Origin: Argentina anserina
Taxonomy: Eukaryota; Streptophyta; Magnoliopsida; Rosales; Rosaceae
DNA: 64,000 nucleotides
Reading direction: 5' to 3'
Assembly (NCBI RefSeq): GCF_933775445.1
Contig: NC_065874.1
Coordinates: 7,645,001 to 7,709,000, forward strand
The position numbers and the translations under genes were made by a program. The stretch's first letter is position 1, and each line of letters begins with the position of its first letter. Shown here one piece after another: positions 31,980-44,400 of the stretch. Under the pieces are notes generated by a model. That model saw only the letters and a program-made list of their open reading frames with translations, was not told where the DNA came from and did no database searches.

Positions 31980-34900
31980 TTATGCTCCATAAAATTCTCA
32001 TAGTACGGCTTCAAGCGATGTCTATTGACCGTGAATTCCTTTCCATGCACCGTACTTTAGATCTGAATAGCACCAGAAGGAAAAAAATTAGTAACAACAA
32101 ACGGGCCAAGCCACCTAGAACGAAGCTTTCCCGGAAACAATCTATGTCGAGAAATTAAACAAAAGAACTTTCTGCCCAACGACAAAGTGTTTCTTTCTAA
32201 TCATACGGTCATGGAACGATTTAGTATTCTCCTTGTAAATCATTGCCGAATCATAGGCCTCATTCTGAATCTCTTCAAGCTCATGCAATTGCAACTTCCT
32301 ATGCAATCCGGCCTCATCAATGTTCATGTTAAAGTTCTTCACAGCCCACCATACACGATGTTCAAGCTCCATGGGAAGATGACATGCCTTGCCATAGACT
32401 AACCAAAACGGTGACATGCCAAGAGGGGTCTTGTATGTTGTCCAATAGGCCCAAAGAGCATCATCCAATCGTTGAGACCAATCCTTGCGTGATGGTCCAA
32501 CCCATTTCTCCAAAATTCTCTTGATCTCACGATTAGATAGCTCAACTTGTCCACTTATTTGGGGGTGATAAGGCGTAGCAACCTTATGCTTGATTCCATA
32601 CTTCTTCAACAACGCCTCAATAGTCCAATTGCAAAAGTGAGATCCTACATCACTAATGATAACTCTCGGCATACCAAACCTACAGAAAATGTTTAAACGA
32701 AGGAAATCTACAACAACTCGAGAATCATTAGTATGGGTGGCTTTTCCTTCCACCCATTTCGAACATAATCAACACAAACGAGTATGTACAAGAAACCATT
32801 AGAGTTAGGAAAAGGTCCCATAAAATCAATGCTCCAACAATCAAACATTTCGACATATATAATCGGTGTCATAGGCATTTGATTTCTAGATCCTAAGTTT
32901 CCCATGCGTTGGCATCTATCACAAGTTATGAAAAAATGATATGCATCTCTAAAAATCGTAGGCCAAAATACGTGAACCAAAATGTCCTCCACAAGACTCA
33001 GAATGACAAAAGGTAAGTATAGAATGATGTTCAGATTCAGAGACACACCTCCTAATGATTTGATCAACACAATGTTTCCAGAAGTGCAGTTCATCCCAAA
33101 TGTAATACTTAGCTAATGCCTTGAGTATAATCTTTTGAGCATGCGATAAAATATCTGGAAATTGCTAAGAAACAAGATAATTCACGATATTTGCATACCA
33201 TGACTCACTCACCTCAACTCAAAAGAGTTTTCCATCCAGAAAACTCTCTTGAATGGCCAAGGGCTCGGCATCTCTCACCAAACAGCTCAAATGATCCGCC
33301 ATAACATTGTCATTTCCCTTCTTGTCCTTGATCTCGAGATCAAACTCTTGGAGTGAGAGAATCCATCGAATCAATCTCAGTTTGGCATCCTTCTTCGTCA
33401 TTAAGTACTTCAAAGCTGCATGGTTAGTGTAAACAATAACTTTTGATTGAAGTAAGTAAGAACGAAACTTATCTAAAGCAAAGATTACGACAAGAAGTTC
33501 TTTCTCGGTTGTGGTGTAGTTCTGTTAAGCATCATTGAGCGTTCGTGAGGCATAATAGATGGCGTAGGGCTGCTTATATTTCCTCTACCCTAGCATGGCT
33601 CCACCTGCATAGTCGGAAGCATCACACATTAACTCAAACGGCAAAAACCAATCTGGCAGTGCCAAGATCGGTGCCGACGTCAAAAGCTTCTTCAAAGTCT
33701 CAAATGCATGCTTGCAATCAACATCAAAGTGAAAGGGAACGTCCTTTTGAAGCAATGAACTCAATGGTCTCGCAATCTTGGAAAAGTCATTGATAAACCT
33801 ATGATAGAAACCTGCATGTCCAAGAAACGATCGAACATCCCTCACATTTGTGGGGAGGGGTAAGTGACGCACAAGATCTCTTTTAGACTTATCAACCTCA
33901 ATTCATTTAGATGAAACAATATGGCCTAAGACAATATCTTGTGTAACTATGAAATGACATTTTTCCCAATTCAAAACCAAGTTAGTTTATTCACAACGTT
34001 TAAGCACAAGTTCCACATTCTCTGAACATGCATCGAAACTTTCACCATAAACAGAGAAATCATCCATGAAAACTTCAATTTTAGAACCAATATACTTAGA
34101 GAAAATGTGATACATACAACGTTGAAACGTACGTAGAGCGTTGTATAAACCAAAAGGCATGCGACGATAATCAAACGTATCAAAATGACATGTGAATGTA
34201 GTATTTTCTTGATCTTCCTCTGCAACACTAATCTGATTGTATCCACTGTATCCATCAAGGAAACAATAGAAAGAATGACTAGCTAACCTCTCAAGCATTT
34301 AATCAATGAATGGTAACGACATATGATTCTTCCTTGTCGTAGCATTGAACTTCCTATAGTTGATACACACACGGTGACCAGTTACTGTCATTTGAGGCAT
34401 TAACTCGTTATCTTTGTTCTTCACCACCATGATTCCAGACTTCTTTGACACAACTTGAATGAGAGAGATTCACCTACTGTCCGAGATAGAGTAGATGATG
34501 CCACAATCATGTAACTTAGTGATCTCGTCATTGACAACTTGCATCATTAGTGGGTGAAGACGTGTCTGACCTTCCTTGGTCGGTTTGGCACCATCTTCAA
34601 GCAATATTCGGTGCATACACATGGTAGGATTCATTCCCTTGATGTCGGATAGGCACCATCTTATGGCCATCTTGTGTCTTTTCAAAACCTCAATCTGTCT
34701 CTCCTCTTGCTCCGCATTAAGTGCAGATGAAATGATCATTGGAAATGTATCCTCATCTTTCAAAAACGCATACTTCAAGTGGTCCGGAAGAACCTTAAGA
34801 TCAAGCTTTAGAGCTTGCACCACAGAAGGAAGATTTTTGTTAGTGGTTAAGAGAATTGGACTAGGAGAGGCATAACTTACCTCACGTGCAACCTCAAGAG

Positions 34901-37581
34901 AGGTCATGTTCTCTAGAACATAAGATGACACGACATCATTATAACTCAAGAACGTTGGAACCATCACTCATAAATCGGGCCCCTTGGGAAATAATGAGTG
35001 TCAACTCGTCATGTGCCAAGGTATCTAGATAGTTATCTGCAAGGGAATCAAGAATGTCAACTGAAAATCAATCACTCAATTCTGAAAGGGGATACCTCAT
35101 AGCTTCAAAGATGTTAAAGCTAATCACTTAACTGTCGAACTCAAATGTGAGTTATCCACTAAACACATCGATTTTCGTTCGTGCAGTCCTTATAAAAGGG
35201 ATGACCCAACAAGATAGTGACCTTTTTATCCTCTGCTTCAGTTGGCTCCATGTCAATGACATAGAAGTCTGCATGGAAAATTAAGCTCGAAACCTGTACA
35301 AGAACATCTTCAACATAGCCCAAAGAGACTTTGTTGGAATAATCTGCCAATCGAATCACAACATTATCTCGTTTCAAATCACCTAGGCCTAGATCCTCAT
35401 AAATATAGTAAGACATTACATTGATCGATGCACCTAAGTCTAGCATTATCTTTTCAAATGTCATGTTTCCGATTGTACAAGGGATAGAAAAACTCCTTGG
35501 ATCCTTAAGCTTTGGCGGTAGCTTCCTTTGGAGTACGGCAGAAACTGTCTCACTCATTGTGACAACCTCATTCTTTGAGTCATCCTCTTATTGGTGCACA
35601 ATTCTTTTAAAAACTTAGCATACCTGGGATTAAGTTGTATGCATTCAATAAGAGGCATGTTCACTTCCACATTCTTAAAGATGTCGAGCATGGCTTGATC
35701 AGAGTCATCATTCTTTTGTTTTGCAAATCTATTGGAAAAACGAACATGAGGAAGAGCTTTAGTTGAAACCAAACCACTAGAGATAGAATCCTTACCTGTG
35801 TCATGCACGACATGATCATCTTGGGGTAGAGGCATGACATCATTAGCCTTAGAAGAGGAAGGGTCATTCTCTAAGTCATTAGCATTGAAACTCTCAGCCT
35901 TTTTTCCTTTAGAAGGCACGACCTTCTTGTTTTGCTGCAATGAAGCATCCAAGATCCTCCCACTTCTTGTCATCATGACATTCAGGTTAGGATTTGGCTC
36001 AATTTAGCTCGGCAACTTACCTCCTTCATGGATCTTACCCATGAAGTCGATCACTTGTCTCATCTGCTTCTTAATCTTGGTTATGTCCTTAGAATGAGCT
36101 TGTTGACCTGTAACTAAATCTTAAGTAGCAGAGTTTAAATTCTATTGCCCTTAAGCAAGGGACTTCAAAAGTTCATCATAGTTAGGTGCAAATGCATTAT
36201 TCGAACCATGAACATTAAACTTAAAGGGAACATAACCTTGAGGTACATGAGGCTTCATAAACAAACCTGGAGGACGGGGTCCTTGACCTTGAGCATTGGA
36301 CGGTTGAGCATTGTTGTTACAATTAAAGTTGGGATGATCTCTAGTCCAGGATTGTATGTGTTTGAGTAAGGATTGTACCTAGGCCTTTGTTGCCCCATGA
36401 AGTTCAATTCCTCTTCAGTCATTGCACCATTTGGACAATTTTCGGTTGTGTGATCTTTGAAAGAACAAATGTCACACACTTGAGTGTTGATACTCGAACC
36501 ATTGAATGCCTTGACTAGAACGTCAAGTTTTCTCTCTAAAGTAGCCATCTGATTTCTTGCATCAACATCATATACCCCATGATTCTTGCTTCCTCTCTTC
36601 TCCTTGGAACTAAATTGGCGATTGTTGTTGGCCAAGTCATCAATAAAGGTGTAAGCTTCTTGACCGGTCTTGTTTATGAATGTGCAGCCATATGTCGAAT
36701 CCACCATGCTCTTATTAGTGGTGTCGAGTCCTTCATAGAATAATTGTACCAAGTCATCCAACGAAATACCATGGTGAGGGCACTTCCTTTGTAGTTCCTG
36801 AAATTCCTCTCATGCCTCATAGAGTGAATCACCGTCCTTTTGAGTGAATTTATGAATCTCCTTTCTAAGTCTTTTCGTGAGTTGAGCAGGGAAGAATTGC
36901 TTCAAAAACCTTCTAGTCATTTCGTCCCATGTGGTGATGATTCCCGCAGGCAGAGAGTACAACCAACGCTTAGCATTGTCCTTAAGGGTAAATGGAAACA
37001 AAAGCAAACTCAAGCCTTCCTGAGACAGATGATGAATCTATTGGAGCTTGCAAATATCCAAGAACTCCTTAAGGTGAACATTAATTAGGGTCTTCCATTG
37101 AGAAACCAGAGTACTTAGGCAATTGGTCAAACAATTGAACCGGAATGGAGAAGTTGGCTTCATCAGGTGGAGTGAAAGTAATGCATGAAGGTGATTCAGG
37201 GGTGGTGGGAATGAAAGCATTCTTGAGTGCCATTGGAGCACTGACATGAACTAGATTACGGTCCGCAATTGTGTCTGTCTCTGAATCGAAGATGAAGGGG
37301 GAAGAAGGATCCTCTTCTTCTTCTGATCTAGGTGAAGAGTTTAAGATTGAGTTGCTTGGAGACGATTCAAAATCTAAGAGTCTACTCGAGCTAGAGTCTT
37401 GTAAGTCTTTAAGCGCTTGAATTTGATCTTTGAGCTCTTGTGTTTTATTAGATATCGCAGACATGCATAGTTCTTGTAACACAAAAGTGAAAGGGTTAGC
37501 ATTGAAGAATACAAAACGAAGACATGGAATGTGCCCTTCCTTAGTCATATACACAACACACTTATGGAAAAGGCATGACAA
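31980..37581 (-). pseudogene. broken gag-pol of the Athila-type element
   Basis: Read on the minus strand, the pieces come in the usual order. Gag: 37581-37081, then FLKQFFPAQLTKRLRKEI at 37013-36810, then a part with a CCHC knuckle CDICSFKDHTTENC at 36761-36255. Protease: 35557-35159, with DLGAS in place of DTGAS. RT: 34967-33987, with FMDDFSVYG. RNase H and its connection: 33872-33219. Integrase: 33094-32142, with CDRCQRMGN, SDVGSHF and [14 protein letters not shown]-terminal LRSRWLGPF motif is decayed near 32100. Stops and frameshifts separate the pieces, so no functional polyprotein can be made. Confidence 0.85.
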
Positions 37582-38160
37582 CTATGTTGTCATGTTATAA
37601 AGAGTTAGTTATTTACGTTTACAAAGGTCATACAATTCATAAGTTCATTTTGTCGTTTCAATGTTTGAACGATCGATTGATTCTAAATTGTAAATCGAGG
37701 TGGACGTGCGGCCTAAGTATGGATGCCTAGACACAAGATCAAGTCTTTGTTTCAGAAGGCCGTGTAACTCGATTAGAGATAGTGAACATGGTAGGACTCA
37801 TTTGTTGAACTATGGAGAGCGCCCTATCGACTCCATCACCGAGATGTATATCAGTCAATAGTTCTCTGAGATCCAATTTTGGTCTCATAGACCAGGGTAA
37901 TAAAAAAGTGTGCCCCTTACTCAGCTGGAGTTAACTTTGGGTGTTAGACAAATCTCCAAGTGTTAATAAAAGCCGCCCTCGACCTCATGCAAACCCGAGA
38001 GTTAACATGAAAGGTTAAGGCTAATATTAACAAAAGAGATTTTACATATTCCGTTCGATTTACAACCTACAATAATTACTCACTCAAGCACCAAAACAAC
38101 AACCTAAGATATATTTTAACAGTGAATTCAAAATTAAAAGTTAGGGATCCATCTTTTTGG

Positions 38161-38179
38161 ATCCCCGGCAACGGCGCCA
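38161..38179 (-). other. primer binding site, tRNA-Asp type
   Basis: On the plus strand ATCCCCGGCAACGGCGCCA equals the 3' end of a plant tRNA-Asp(GUC), including the CCA. On the element's own strand it is the complementary primer site starting TGGCGCCGTTGCC, two bases from the LTR end. It is not a tRNA gene, because the rest of the cloverleaf is missing. Confidence 0.9.
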
Positions 38180-38181
38180 TT

Positions 38182-39713
38182 TGATTGGCTCGATTACTTT
38201 ACATCAATTTTAACCATGTAAGCATCATTAGTAGTAAAAAGCAAGAGGGTATCGTTCACAAACCGGGGATCCAACCACGGCAAAGAATCACAAACATTTA
38301 ACAATGAATTCACATAGAGATTTAAAAATTTGAGATAAGTTTCAGATCAAAAATAGAAAATAAAACCTAAACTAATATATACATGTGATCAACCAACCAA
38401 CACACAAACCATTACAAAAAAAATTCATATAAAGATAACGAAAACAAGTTCTAGTCCTCCTCTAAGATTCATGCCGAGACACTGTCATGAATAACTAAGG
38501 TTGGATCATGCAATTAGAGTTCTAAGCAGTAACCTAAACACATAAACACGTAACATGTTCGACTCTTACGAAACGGTCTTAATCGAAATCTAACATACTC
38601 ATCCTACCATGTAAATTCCAACGCCATGCATAATGAATTCATTAAGCATGTCACCTACTTAACCAACAATCATGCAATTTCGAAACTTACATAGAAAAGA
38701 AAAAACATGTTCATAACATAAGTCTTTAATCCAACAACCTAAATATCATGCTACAATCATATACATAACACATAGATATCGAAATCATTCAAAGACATGT
38801 CACGGCAGAAATCTAAATTCATAAAACCAAAAACTATAAATGGGAACTTTATATAAATCGAATCAAGTAGCTATTTCATAGACAAAATCGAAACAAGTTT
38901 ACAATACATAAATCACATACACAACTAAAAACAAGAAAAACCAAAACCTGAAATTAACATAGAGAGAATCATGGTTACACTTTATCAATCAAGCGATCCT
39001 ACAAGGTGTATCCGTGGCTTTCTAAGGGAATGAACTTCTTCACAAGCGTGCTTCAAAGCTAGGGAATGATGGAAGGATGATGGAATCAATTTTAGGATTT
39101 CTGAATTGGTGAGTATGAAATTTAGTAGAGCTTTGGCTAGTATGTGCGCAAGGTTGATGATCATTGAACAATGAGGTCGTGCCTCTATATATAGGAGTCA
39201 AAAACATAGCCTTGTTGTCCTAACTAGGAGATAGAATTAGATTGGGAAGTTGAAATCTTCTTTCATATGGGCTTTGATTCGTGTACTCCAAATCCAACTT
39301 GATGTAAGAAACCGAATCCAATTGGGAAACAATTAAGGGTTGCACGACATCTCTCCTTCAACTAGGAAGTAGCTAGTCCGGCCTCTTCTCTCCTTATCCA
39401 ACTCAGACATGATCTCCTTGTCTCACTAAGAACTCCATGTCTCACTAAGAATGCATCACGGCACCACTACTCCTTGTCCAAATAGGATTTGTCTTTCCTG
39501 AAAATAAATTGACGATAAAGGATTAGGAAAGAATGAAAATAGGAAAGTAGAATCCTAATCGAGTAAGGAATCATAACTCAATAAGGATTTCTAACATGGC
39601 TATACTAAAACATACAAATAAAAATATGAACCTAAAACAACTAAATAAGAAGTAACAAAGCATAAGAATATGACATGTATACATTAAGAACGTCACACTT
39701 TGTTCTCCTATCC
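38182..39713 (-). repeat. 5' LTR of the Athila-type element
   Basis: This 1,532-base LTR (TGATTGGCTCG to CTCCTATCC on the plus strand) lies next to the primer site. The terminal CA is mutated to CC. It is followed directly by the target duplication CTTTC. A TATATATAGG stretch near 39186-39195 could be the promoter TATA box of the minus-strand element. Confidence 0.88.
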
Positions 39714-40188
39714 CTTTCTGATCCTGGATTAAGGATTAAAATATCAGAGTATCATCTTGATCTCATAGATCAATTATGAAGGGAATATCTGCTAAGAGTC
39801 TCATGTCATCCTAAAGATCATTTATTTGTCCAGACACATAAAGGAGAAAGCAAACAGAGGTTTATTTGTGCTTGGTTTTATGCTGGTTAGTAATCTTTTA
39901 CAAGTTGTATGAATTGATAATTTTGGATTTTGGTTCTTAACATCTTTTTACAGGTTCATCTTTTTTATTTATTTACATGACACCATGCATGTTTTTTGGT
40001 TAGATTCCTTTGTTTCTCATTTGTTTCATACTTTTATGTACTATTGTGGTTTTGGTGCAAATATGTCCATGAATATGAGTGACATGAAACTTGCCCCCGT
40101 ACATAAAATTTCCTGCATCCGCCACTGCGTACCACTTTAAATAATTAAGGTTACCATCGTACGAACTACTAGGGTTACAACTGTAATA
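39714..40188. other. flank of the Athila insertion, no gene recognised
   Basis: This continues the host sequence interrupted at 28616. A TGCATCCGCCACTG motif near 40114-40127 resembles an inverted hAT-type terminus. There are no coding frames of note. Confidence 0.4.
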
Positions 40189-40860
40189 GCGGAGCACATC
40201 CCCGAAGATGTAATGATCAAATTTCTGGAAAGGCTACCAGTTAAATCCTTGATCCGGTTCACCTGTGTTTCAAAGCGCCGGCGTTTCATCATATTGTTCA
40301 ACCTCCAATTCGCCAAAGACCATTAAAAAGTATCTCGCGAGCGCCAAACCATCCACCACATATTTTTTATCACCACCTCAATCCGATTTGAACTCAATTC
40401 CCTAGATTTCGATACGTCGTCGTTCGATTAAAAAGGTAGAATCCTATTTGAGCAACCAAGCATTAAGTCTTAGTCGTTCTTATGCTTCTGCAAAGCTGCA
40501 ATGGTTTGGTATGTGCAACAGTTTCTATCTCCACCGCAGCGAAACCAAGATTTGTAAATCACATTTATATTTGGAACCCATCAACTGGATTTTTCAAAAA
40601 TATTACCTGATCCTTCCATTAATGTGTATCCAATATTCTACGGTATGAGCTACATGTCAGCCACTGACGACTATAAAATTATAAAATCCGGTGAGATACT
40701 CTCACTGAGAGCCAACGTTTGGAAACTGATCTATATCCCTTTCAATTATGATTACGCATATCAGGGGATTCGTGTACATGAGGCACTCCATTGATTCGAC
40801 GAACATAATCCGAGTGTTGTTAAATTCACACATAGACGAGGCTTTTCCAAACTACACTCA
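40189..40860 (+). pseudogene. F-box protein gene fragment, N-terminal part
   Basis: Translation gives EDVMIKFLERLPVKSLIRF followed by TCVSKRRRF, a typical plant F-box, then FAKDH and an in-frame stop, then RERQTIHHIFF. In other frames follow CNGLVCATVSIS, IWNPSTGFFK-like and YGMSYMSATDDYKI pieces and a SLRANVWK segment, all from the F-box-associated domain. At least two in-frame stops and two frame changes make it a pseudogene. The C-terminal part is missing; a C-terminal piece of similar type lies at 23.2 kb. Confidence 0.75.
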
Positions 40861-41011
40861 ATAAATTAATATAAAATATCATTCAAGCACATTTCCACGA
40901 CTCTCTCTCATTTAAGGACACCATAATTTATTTATTCACATAAGGCCACTTTTACATCAGTTGACAAATATGGTATACTTAAACTACCATAGGTTGTTTT
41001 TTTATCCCAAA

Positions 41012-41047
<36 letters not shown>
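41012..41047. repeat. (CT)n microsatellite
   Basis: About 17 CT units, directly upstream of the small open frame at 41081. This position, in a possible leader, is common for plant CT repeats. Confidence 0.95.
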
Positions 41048-41051
<4 letters not shown>

Positions 41052-41080
41052 GGGGATTTCTTCAAATATCTTCGTCGGCC

Positions 41081-41428
41081 ATGTCAGTGTCGGCACCATT
41101 AACCAATTCCACCTCTTCTCCTCCCCCTCTGCCATCAAGTTCTACCTCTCCTACAACTAATCATGCGCCGCTGACCAACGCCACATATCTACTAGTACTT
41201 CTCCAACTGCCAACTCTATCATGTCTTCGAGGGAACCACACAAAAGGCATTGAAGTTGATGAAAGAGTTGTGCCAGAGGATGAGAATTCGACGCTAATTC
41301 ACCAATTCATGGCACTGTGTGCGTTAAAAATCGCGGTCGTTGTCGACGACTCCAATGCGAGAGGAACACAGCGGAGCCGACGCGACAGGCAATGGAGTCG
41401 TCTCGTGGAGGCTGAAACGTTGTCCTAA
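41081..41428 (+). CDS. hypothetical 115-aa ORF
   Basis: An ATG at 41081 (MSVSAPLTNSTSSPPPLPSS) opens a frame with a Ser/Pro/Thr-rich start, a short hydrophobic stretch (YLLVLLQLPTLSCL) and a charged C terminus. A CT-rich leader precedes it. I recognise no domain. It sits among transposon remnants, so it may be a chance frame or a captured gene fragment. Confidence 0.2.
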   Translation: MSVSAPLTNSTSSPPPLPSSSTSPTTNHAPLTNATYLLVLLQLPTLSCLRGNHTKGIEVDERVVPEDENSTLIHQFMALCALKIAVVVDDSNARGTQRSRRDRQWSRLVEAETLS

Positions 41429-41639
41429 TCAAGTTTAGGAGTTGAGTTGATAAAGGTGGAGGTCGAGGAGGCCATGCATAATGAAGGTGAGGTTGTGAAT
41501 TTTTGATTGCTGAAATATGTAATTGCCAAGTACATAGCTCGATTGAGATCTTGCTTGAGAATTGAGATAGGAAATGGAGAAGGGAAAGGAGGTTTGAGAT
41601 GAAGATTTAGGGTAGTAGCTTTTTATGAAGGTGAAAGTA

Positions 41640-42330
41640 CCCTTAATTTGGGTTAGTAGTAGCTTTGTGTAAATGTAAATGTAGTTTTTATACAGCTTAG
41701 TAGTAGTTTTTTTTGTATAGTAATAACTTATTTTTCTAACTAGTAGCTTGTATTCTGCTTGCTAGTAGTTTTTGACACAATAATAGTATTTTTCTATGTT
41801 TATGTTGGTATGTTATTCAACCAATCATAGTATCTATTTAGGTCTATAGTAGTTTCTTTGTAATTCATTATCATTATCTTTATAATATTGAGATAATATC
41901 TTTTCAACGCCTCGTTGATGTCAGTATAGTACATTTGTTTGTCATTAGTAGTAGCATGATGTGTCAATGATAGTATATTTTTCTTTACAAGGTAGTAGCT
42001 TTATTTGTTGCTGGTATTATCTTTGTTTTTTTACTTGTAGTACATTTGTTGGTTGTTGGTAATGGCTATAGGCCTATAGCTTTATGAGGTAGTAGTTTTG
42101 TTTGCCGTTGTAGTAGATTTTGATAACAATGATAGTGATTTATTAACCTTTTTTATTTGCACGGTAGTAGTTTTTATTTTTTTAAATAGCTTGATTGTAG
42201 CTTTGTTTCTCCTTGATAGTATCATTGGTAGACATGTATAGTAGCTTTTGTCTAGCTCAGTAATATTTTTTGTGTGGCTCGGTAATCTTTTATGTGGCTT
42301 GATAGTACCTTTCGGGACCTCGTTGGAGAT
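41640..42330. repeat. degenerate TAGTAGYTTT-rich repeat region
   Basis: TAGTAGCTTT, TAGTAGTTTT and close variants recur about twenty times at irregular 25-50-base spacing, joined by T-rich sequence. No exact period holds. It looks like a very decayed minisatellite. Confidence 0.6.
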
Positions 42331-42469
42331 TGCCATAAATCTCATCGTAATACTTTTTACCGACTTATGTGTAATTGGCCCCTAAATTAATTAAAGAACA
42401 TGCATCATACAACTAAATTATGCAATACGTCATCGCCGATGTAGCCCAAGATTATTAAGTGCACCATAA

Positions 42470-42878
42470 GGGAAAAACTTGCGTACAAACTAGTATGTAC
42501 GCGTGCGTCCAAACTCTCATGTATTTGCACACTTTGCGAATATAAATACATGATTTTAACCGTTTAAAAGTTTAGTTTATTACTAAAGATCATTTCTATA
42601 AAATATCAACATAAACAAAAATCGTCTTCATAGTCGATTGCATCAAACAAATGAACGGTTATGGTGAAAGTTAGTAGTCTCATGATCAACCGTCAATTTG
42701 TTTGATGCAATTGACTATGAAGACGATTTTTGTTTATGTTGATATTTTACAGAAATGATTTTTAGTAATAAACTAAACTTTTGAACGGTTAAAATCATGT
42801 ATTTATATTCGCAAAGTGTGCAAATAAACGAGAGTTTGGACGCACGCGTACATACTAGTTTGTACGCAAGTTTTTCCC
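42470..42878. mobile_element. 409-bp hairpin MITE
   Basis: Almost the entire element is one palindrome. The left end GGGAAAAACTTGCGTACAAA is mirrored by the right end, and the arms of about 180 bases pair nearly perfectly through blocks such as AAATCGTCTTCATAGTC and ATTGCATCAAACAAAT near the centre. The loop is about 30-40 bases around 42655-42695. It has no coding content. A target duplication is not clear. Confidence 0.85.
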
Positions 42879-43289
42879 CTGCTATAATTGTCACAGGGAA
42901 GGTTACACTTGGTTGCAATAAAAAAACAAAACAAAATGCAAGCAATGGGACGCCAAGGGAAGGACATCTTTTGAAAAGGATAGTCTGTTCTCCACATATC
43001 CGTTATATTAACGTCAACACCAGACAAAAGCCAAAAGTCTGCATCATTCTGCAACAATAAAAAAAAACGCAATCAGCCATAAAGAAGGAATCACATTCAT
43101 AGATATTTGATTTACCACGTATATACATCACTGAGTATGAATGGTTTTGAATAACCATCTACACATGTATATGAAAATAGATTGATGTTTTCGTAAACTC
43201 CTATATATCTACATGGTTGACTTTGAATTGCTAGGATTTCTACTATCATTTTCCTTTTGCAAGTTGCCACCACATAAAGAAAACAATTT

Positions 43290-44400
43290 TGGGGTATTTC
43301 ACTATACACCCAATTTTTGAAAGCTCTTTTAAAAGAAACCCATATAGTTTTTTCTTCATTATACACTAAATTATTGACATTCTCTTAAATTTAAATTACA
43401 AAATGCCACTATTAATAGCTGATTAGTCAATTAACAAATTATGCTCTCATTTACTACTTTAATTATAGATTTTCATAGTCCCTTAATAATTTGAATTTTT
43501 TTTACTCATCATAAATTTAAAAATAATGGAACATTCTTTAATTACATACCTAGATTTCAGAAAATTTTCAAATTTAAATCAATTCAATATCAAAATCACT
43601 TAATGGTGACACAAACTTTTCATTTTTTTTGAATAATTTAAATATTCTATTTCATAGGTAGATTTCATATGAACAACAATGCAACCTACATTTGAGGTAT
43701 ATATATATATGTTTTTTCCCTATCTAGTAGGTTTTTTATTTTTAATTACAACCTAATTATTAGGTATGTATCTATATGAATATTTACATATTTTCGAGGA
43801 ATTTTTATATCCACCTATTTGTTAGGTATCTATCATTCCAAATATCTCTTTCATAGGTTGAATTTGCCATTTATACTGATATGACTTCTATCTATTAGGT
43901 ATCAATAAAGAGTGAAAAAAAGAAGTTAAAACCTAAAACAAATTTTTATTGCCATACAAAGTTCATGTAGAATGATACGAAAAGAAAATATTTGAGAAAA
44001 CATATATACATACATATTGCATGGATAACGACATATGTACCTTATTGGTAGATTAAAAAAATTGAAACGAAACAGATACAAATACACAACAAGCTAGCTT
44101 GGAATTCTCTCATAGGATCTATAAAAGTTGGACTAGTGTTTGTGTTTTGAAACTTTGATATTAGCTATATAAAGAAGTTTTTCTCAAGGAAAATTTGAAA
44201 TTAAATCTTTCAGCAATTTAATGTAATGAAAAATTATTGGAGAGTTTGAATTAAACATGTAAAATGAAAATTTATAAATAGATGCTAAGAATAAGCAAAT
44301 TAAAATGATCAAAAGGGCAAAATAGACTTGTATAAAAAGTTATTGGGTGTAGATTGAAAAAACATTTGGGTGTGGGTTTACTTTCAAAGGGGAACTCCAA
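43290..44400. mobile_element. AT-rich non-autonomous element with imperfect terminal inverted repeats
   Basis: The left end (TGAAAG..AAACCCATATAG..TTTTTTC..ATACAC) resembles the inverted right end (TTTGAAAGTAAACCCACACC..TTTTTTC..TACACCC). The interior repeats TAGGTAT/TAGGTTT-like motifs. A segment with CCACTATTAATAGCTGATTAG near 43405 resembles the start of the insertion in the sister GH1 gene's intron at 50.05 kb, so the two may be one family. The boundaries are approximate. Confidence 0.4.

Larger units (their letters stand above)
28617..39713 (-). mobile_element. Athila-type Ty3/gypsy LTR retrotransposon, complete in structure, decayed in coding
   Basis: Two LTRs in direct orientation bound the element. 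It is inserted in minus orientation, so its 5' LTR is the right-hand one. The 5-bp target duplication CTTTC is perfect (28612-28616 and 39714-39718). The order gag, protease, RT, RNase H, integrase marks it as Ty3/gypsy. The RT motifs FLDGYSGYNQI, RRMPFGLYNA and FMDDFSVYG, together with a tRNA-Asp-type primer site, point to the Athila lineage. All coding domains carry stops or frameshifts. It lies between the two GH1 genes. Confidence 0.9.

Noticed and set aside
38159..38179. tRNA-Asp gene
   Set aside because: Only the 3' 19-21 bases with CCA are present and they lie two bases from an LTR; it is the retroelement primer site.
26173..40127. CAGGGGCGGACGC at 26173 and an inverted TCCGCCACTG at about 40118-40127 as two ends of one hAT element split by the Athila insertion
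   Set aside because: The termini look like hAT ends, but the 8 bases outside (CATACCGT and CGTACCAC) are not a duplication and no transposase is present. Not enough for a single-element call.
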